Positions 25,611 to 29,355 of a DNA stretch of 29,355 nucleotides are shown here, one piece after another. Source of the stretch: Bacilli bacterium (GTDB lineage: Bacteria; Bacillota_I; Bacilli_A; RF39; UBA660); contig JAQVXV010000011.1 in assembly GCA_028708945.1 (NCBI GenBank), forward strand, positions 1-29,355, read 5' to 3'. Both the position numbers and the translations under genes were made by a program. A model generated the notes under the pieces. That model searched no databases. It worked only from the letters and a program-made list of their open reading frames with translations, and was not told the origin of the DNA. How positions within the stretch are numbered: the first letter of the stretch is position 1; every line of letters starts with the position of its first letter.

Positions 25611-25973
25611 ATGATAAACAAAGTATCTCGTAATGAAATGCGTAAAGTAAGACATTTAAGAGTTAGAGAAAAATTATCGGGAACAGCAACAACACCAAGA
25701 TTAAATGTATTTAGATCTAACAATAACATCTTTGCTCAAATCATTGATGATGAAAAAAGAGTTACTTTAGTTAGTGCTTCTTCAATTGATAAAGAATTAA
25801 AACTTGAAAAAGGTAGCAATATAGAAGCTGCTAAAAAAGTTGGAGAATTACTTGCTAAAAGAGCTAAAAAAGCAAAAATAAAAGAAGTTACATTCGATAA
25901 AGGTGGATACCAATATCACGGACGTGTAAAAGCATTAGCAGATGCTGCACGTGAAAATGGACTAGAATTTTAA
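25611..25973 (+). CDS. rplR: 50S ribosomal protein uL18
   Basis: 120 residues. [20 protein letters not shown] and [14 protein letters not shown], then [20 protein letters not shown] and the RENGLEF end, are diagnostic. Binds 5S rRNA with uL5. The codons for the last motif contain a CACGTGAAA string that resembles part of a parS site by chance. Confidence 0.98.
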   Translation: MINKVSRNEMRKVRHLRVREKLSGTATTPRLNVFRSNNNIFAQIIDDEKRVTLVSASSIDKELKLEKGSNIEAAKKVGELLAKRAKKAKIKEVTFDKGGYQYHGRVKALADAARENGLEF

Positions 25974-25986
25974 AGGAGGTAATAAA

Positions 25987-26490
25987 GTGGAAAAAAGAAG
26001 AAGAGAACCAAGACCAAAACAATATGAAGAAGAAATTATTCATATTGGTCGTGTTACTAAAGTAACAAAAGGTGGTCGTCATTTCCGTTTCTCAGCTACT
26101 GTTGTTGTAGGAGATCGTAATGGTCAAGTTGGACTTGGAACTGGTAAAGCTAATGAAGTACCAGATGCAATCAAAAAGGCTATTCAAAATGCTACTAAAC
26201 ATGTAGAAAGAGTATCAATTGTTGATGAAACTATTCCGCATGAAGCAATTGGTGTAAGAGGAGCAAGTAAAGTATTATTAAAACCCGCTTTAAAAGGTAC
26301 AGGAGTAAAAGCAGGAGGACCTGTAAGATCAGTACTTGAATTAGCAGGTGTAAAAAATATTTTATCTAAATCACTAGGAACAAATACTAAAATTAATATG
26401 GCATATGCAACTTTAGAAGCTTTAAGATCACAAAAAACAGTTGAAGAAATTGCAAAATTGAGAGGAAAGAAAGTAGAGGATTTATTATAA
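25987..26490 (+). CDS. rpsE: 30S ribosomal protein uS5
   Basis: 167 residues, GTG start (25987) supported by AAAGGAGG. The N-terminal dsRNA-binding-like domain has [18 protein letters not shown] and [20 protein letters not shown], and the C-terminal domain [18 protein letters not shown]. Its stop is shared with the rplO start (TAATG). Normally rpmD lies between these two genes; here there is no space for it. Confidence 0.98.
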   Translation: MEKRRREPRPKQYEEEIIHIGRVTKVTKGGRHFRFSATVVVGDRNGQVGLGTGKANEVPDAIKKAIQNATKHVERVSIVDETIPHEAIGVRGASKVLLKPALKGTGVKAGGPVRSVLELAGVKNILSKSLGTNTKINMAYATLEALRSQKTVEEIAKLRGKKVEDLL

Positions 26491-26933
26491 TGAAACTACA
26501 TACATTAAAACCTATGGAAGGTTCTACAGCATCTTGTAAAAGAGTTGGACGTGGAACAGGATCAGGTTTAGGAAAAACAAGTGGTAAAGGTCATAAAGGA
26601 CAAAACGCTAGAAGTGGCGGAGGAGTTAGACCGGGTTTTGAAGGTGGTCAATTACCATTATTCAGAAGATTACCAAAAAGAGGTTTCTCAAATGCAAAAT
26701 TCAAAATAAGATATGCTGAAATTAATGTTGGTGATTTAAATAACTTCGAAGATGGTGCTGTAATAACACCAGAAATATTAAAGGAAATGGGAATAATTAA
26801 AAATCAATTAAACGGAATTAAAATTTTAGGAAATGGAACTTTAGAAAAAAAATTAATAGTAAGAGCACATAAATTCTCGGATACAGCTATTGCACAAATA
26901 GAAAAATTAGGTGGAAAAATAGAGGTGATATAA
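26490..26933 (+). CDS. rplO: 50S ribosomal protein uL15
   Basis: 147 residues. [12 protein letters not shown], the glycine-rich extension [19 protein letters not shown] with [20 protein letters not shown], and the C-terminal globular domain identify uL15. One-base overlaps at both ends (with rpsE and with secY) indicate coupled translation. GAGGA at 26476-26480 within rpsE is the likely Shine-Dalgarno. Confidence 0.98.
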   Translation: MKLHTLKPMEGSTASCKRVGRGTGSGLGKTSGKGHKGQNARSGGGVRPGFEGGQLPLFRRLPKRGFSNAKFKIRYAEINVGDLNNFEDGAVITPEILKEMGIIKNQLNGIKILGNGTLEKKLIVRAHKFSDTAIAQIEKLGGKIEVI

Positions 26934-28201
26934 TGTTTGCAACAATTAAGCAAATATTTGATGCCAAGAATAAAGATTTAAGAAAAAGAATAGGTTTTAC
27001 TTTCTTAATGCTATTTATCTTTAAATTAGGAACCGTAATAGTTGTTCCTGGTATAGATGAATCACAACTGACAGGAACTTTAGGATTTTTAGAATTACTA
27101 AATACCTTAGGTGGAGGAGCATTAGAAAATTATTCGATTTTCGCACTAGGAGTAGGACCTTATATTACAGCTAGTATTGTTATACAAATTTTACAATTGG
27201 ATATTATTCCTTATTTAACCGAATTAAAAAAGCAAGGTCAAGTAGGAAGAGTAAAAATAAATAAAATAACATCAGTAGCATCAATAATCTTTGCGTTTAT
27301 ACAAGGATATCTATTTTCAGTTGTTAAAATACATGGCTTACAACCAATAGAATATATTGAGGTAGCCTTAATATTAACAGCAGGAACAGCATTATTATTA
27401 TTTATTGGAAACCAAATTACCCAAAAGGGTGTAGGAAACGGTGTTTCGTTAATAATTATGGCTGGAATTATAGCAAGTTTACCAACAATGTTTGTAACAG
27501 CTTTTAATTCGTTGATTGATACATCAACAACACAAACCCTAGCATTAGGGATTGTATCGTTTGTTATATTTGTACTTATTTATTTAGTAGTATTAGTAGG
27601 AATTATTTTTGAACAAAATGCTGAAAGAAGAATACCGATTCAATATGCTAATAAATCAGCAAGCGCATATGGTGGAAGACAATCTTATATGCCTTTCAAA
27701 TTGAATTCAGCAGGAGTAGTTCCAGTAATTTTTGCCTCTGCGGTAATTTCATTACCAGGCCTAATTGTAAATTTTATAAATAAAGATGAAATAACATTAT
27801 TTGTACAAAAATGGTTATCGTTAACTTCTGTATCAGGTTTTATACTATATATGATATTAATCATTGCATTTACTTATTTCTACACTTTCTCTGTTACTAT
27901 TAAAACAGAAGAAATGGCAGAAAATTTAAATAAAAATGGTGGTTACATTCCGGGTGTAAGACCAGGAGAAGAAACAAAGAAATATGTTGATAAAGTATTA
28001 AAGAGAATTACATTTGTTGGAGCATTATCTCTTGCGTTTATAGCAGGTTTACCAATAGTATTTGGAATAATAACTAGTTTACCTTCAACGGTAACAGTTG
28101 GGGGTACCGGTCTTCTAATCGTTGTAGGAGTTGCGTTAGAAACGTATAGACAAGTTGAAAGCACCCTATTAAGTCGAAACTATAGAGGGAAAAGAAAATG
28201 A
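26933..28201 (+). CDS. secY: Protein translocase subunit SecY
   Basis: 422 residues, close to the usual 430, with about ten hydrophobic helices. DLRKRIGFTFLMLFIFKLGT and the following VVPGID form the start and plug region. ASIVIQILQLDIIPYLTEL and the loops with ERRIPIQYANKSA and YGGRQSYMPFKLNSAGVVPV are highly conserved, as is NGGYIPGVRPGEET before the last helices. It forms the membrane channel through which SecA-driven preproteins pass, presumably including the giant pilin-like proteins' ectodomains (inference). GAGGTGAT (26922-26929) precedes the ATG. Confidence 0.98.
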   Translation: MFATIKQIFDAKNKDLRKRIGFTFLMLFIFKLGTVIVVPGIDESQLTGTLGFLELLNTLGGGALENYSIFALGVGPYITASIVIQILQLDIIPYLTELKKQGQVGRVKINKITSVASIIFAFIQGYLFSVVKIHGLQPIEYIEVALILTAGTALLLFIGNQITQKGVGNGVSLIIMAGIIASLPTMFVTAFNSLIDTSTTQTLALGIVSFVIFVLIYLVVLVGIIFEQNAERRIPIQYANKSASAYGGRQSYMPFKLNSAGVVPVIFASAVISLPGLIVNFINKDEITLFVQKWLSLTSVSGFILYMILIIAFTYFYTFSVTIKTEEMAENLNKNGGYIPGVRPGEETKKYVDKVLKRITFVGALSLAFIAGLPIVFGIITSLPSTVTVGGTGLLIVVGVALETYRQVESTLLSRNYRGKRK

Positions 28202-28854
28202 AAAGCATAATTTTTATAGCACCACCAGCAGCAGGTAAAGGTACCCAAGCTGAGTTGGTGTCAAAAAAATATGGTATTCCAAATATATCTACAGGTGATT
28301 TATTAAGAGATATTGCAAGACAAGATAATGAATTAGGTAAAGCAGTAAAAAAAAGATTAGATGATGGATTATTAATCGAAGATGAAATAGTTTTAGAAAT
28401 ATTAAAAAATCGTCTAAATTATGAAGATTGCAAAAACGGATATATATTAGATGGTTTTCCTAGAACCGTAGTGCAAGCCGAAAGATATGAGGAAATATTA
28501 AAAGATCTTAATAAAGACTTAGGATATGTTATTCTTCTAGATGTTGATAAGGAAATTGCTAAAAAAAGGATTGTTGGAAGACTAAGTTGTCCTACTTGCA
28601 AATCCGTTTATAATAATATGTTTGAAGAAACAATGCCTAAAGAGTTAAATAAATGTGATCGTTGTCAAAGTGAATTAGTAAAAAGAAGTGATGATAATGA
28701 TGAAACGTTTGAAGAACGATATATTCAATATTTAGAAAAAACTTCACCGCTTATTGATTACTATAAGAACAAGAAAGTTTTAAGAGTAGTTAATAGTGGT
28801 ATAAGTAAAAAATACACATTTGAATCCATCGAAAGGATTATAAAGAATGATTAG
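28198..28854 (+). CDS. adk: Adenylate kinase, zinc-lid type, with altered P-loop
   Basis: 218 residues, long-form Adk. It catalyses ATP + AMP = 2 ADP in the cytoplasm. NISTGDLLRD, DGFPRT and a LID domain with Cys131, Cys134, Cys153 and Cys156 (CPTC ... CDRC) identify a zinc-lid enzyme. The P-loop reads APPAAGKGTQ (8-17) instead of the usual GPPGAGKGTQ; the catalytic Lys14 and Thr16 remain. Overlaps secY by four bases (ATGA). The order secY-adk-map is standard for Firmicutes. Confidence 0.97.
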   Translation: MKSIIFIAPPAAGKGTQAELVSKKYGIPNISTGDLLRDIARQDNELGKAVKKRLDDGLLIEDEIVLEILKNRLNYEDCKNGYILDGFPRTVVQAERYEEILKDLNKDLGYVILLDVDKEIAKKRIVGRLSCPTCKSVYNNMFEETMPKELNKCDRCQSELVKRSDDNDETFEERYIQYLEKTSPLIDYYKNKKVLRVVNSGISKKYTFESIERIIKND

Positions 28855-29355
28855 TATTAAAAGCGATCGAGAAATCGATTTGATGAGAAAAGCTGGTGAA
28901 ATAGTAGGGCAAACTCATAACTATTTAGAAAAATATATCAAGCCAGGTATTTCAACAAACGAACTAGATCAATTAGCAGAAAAATTTATAAAAAATCAAA
29001 ACGCGATTCCATCTTTTAAAAACTATAATGGATTTCCAAAGGCAATATGTATATCTATAAACGATGAAGTTGTTCATGGGATTCCAAGTTCTAGAAAATT
29101 AAAAGAAGGAGATATCGTATCTATCGATATCGGCGCTTGTTATCAAGGATATCATGGCGATAGTGCTTGGTCTTATGCAGTTGGTGAAATAAGTGATGAA
29201 AAAAAGTACTTATTAAAACATACTGAAAGAAGTTTATATAAGGGATTAAGTATTATCAAGGATGGTGTTCGCGTAGGTGACATAGGAAATAGCATTGAAA
29301 AATATGCTAAAGAAAATAACCTAAGTGTAGTCAAAGAACTAGTGGGACATGGAAT
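28847..29355 (+). CDS. map: Methionine aminopeptidase type I (3' end outside window)
   Basis: The frame opens at the ATG at 28847 (MISIKSDREIDLMRKAGEIV), overlapping adk by eight bases, and runs off the window with 169 residues visible of about 250. AAGGA (28833-28837) is the Shine-Dalgarno. NDEVVHGIPS holds the catalytic His77. SIDIG (Asp94), GDSAW (Asp105) and LVGHG (His168) supply three of the five dinuclear metal ligands; the two Glu ligands lie beyond the window. It removes N-terminal Met from nascent chains and normally lies ahead of infA-rpmJ-rpsM. Confidence 0.96.
   Translation, partial: MISIKSDREIDLMRKAGEIVGQTHNYLEKYIKPGISTNELDQLAEKFIKNQNAIPSFKNYNGFPKAICISINDEVVHGIPSSRKLKEGDIVSIDIGACYQGYHGDSAWSYAVGEISDEKKYLLKHTERSLYKGLSIIKDGVRVGDIGNSIEKYAKENNLSVVKELVGHG

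Noticed and set aside
25943..25958. parS-like string TGCTGCACGTGAAAAT
   Set aside because: It matches the consensus parS at only 12 of 16 positions and encodes the conserved uL18 C-terminal motif, so coding constraint explains it. Another CACGTG at 21517 in rplV is worse.
1..29355. Recoded TGA (Mycoplasma-type code), CRISPR arrays, tRNA genes, insertion sequences
   Set aside because: TGA serves as stop for several genes (for example 13162-13164, 16743-16745, 22700-22702) and Trp codons are TGG. No short spaced repeats, cloverleaf sequences or transposase motifs were found by eye.

Overview
The window is A+T-rich bacterial DNA. Every confident gene lies on the + strand, intergenic gaps are short, Shine-Dalgarno sites are strong, and the genetic code is standard (TGA ends several genes and Trp is TGG throughout). 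Gene order (parA-parB ... ychF ... rpsF-ssb-rpsR, then S10-spc-secY-adk-map), zinc-type bS18 and uS14, the absence of rpmD (uL30), and a DUF951 gene all point to a low-GC Firmicute. The best guess is a Bacilli lineage near the Mollicutes/Erysipelotrichia or RF39-type gut bacteria. That placement is inference.

Region 1 (1-10586) holds three tandem genes for giant surface proteins. The two whose starts are visible begin with a type IV prepilin-like leader and helix, and continue into more than 1,100 residues of Ig/FN3-like modules. The first gene is cut by the window edge. It is a near-identical tandem duplicate of the second over about 2.48 kb at a constant 3714-bp offset with no indels, and then diverges sharply in its last ~200 residues (a probable ConA/LamG-like lectin domain). 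The third is an older, colinear paralogue with a different C-terminal end. A hairpin terminator follows each of the three genes, and the second and third have recognisable promoters. This is the most unusual part of the window.

Region 2 (10587-16745) looks like the usual origin-side neighbourhood: parA-parB overlapping, a small MscS channel, a DUF951 protein, an AbgT-family transporter, a terminator-like GGGG/CCCC hairpin, ychF, and a YwaF/TIGR02206 membrane protein.

Region 3 (16746-17854) is the rpsF-ssb-rpsR operon. It has a strong extended -10 promoter, a leader that can fold so that the rpsF Shine-Dalgarno is paired (with a competing upstream hairpin), and a clear intrinsic terminator overlapping the rpsR stop codon.

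Region 4 (17893-29355) is the S10-spc ribosomal protein operon. It has its own consensus promoter and a structured ~126-nt leader, then rpsJ rplC rplD rplW rplB rpsS rplV rpsC rplP rpmC rpsQ rplN rplX rplE rpsZ rpsH rplF rplR rpsE rplO secY adk map (map truncated by the window end). rpmD is missing between rpsE and rplO, which overlap by one base. The uL3 protein carries an unusual, purely acidic C-terminal tail.

No tRNA, rRNA, CRISPR array, insertion sequence or perfect parS site was seen. No stretch longer than 300 bases lacks a gene; the longest gaps are 3063-3311 and 17841-18053, both described below.
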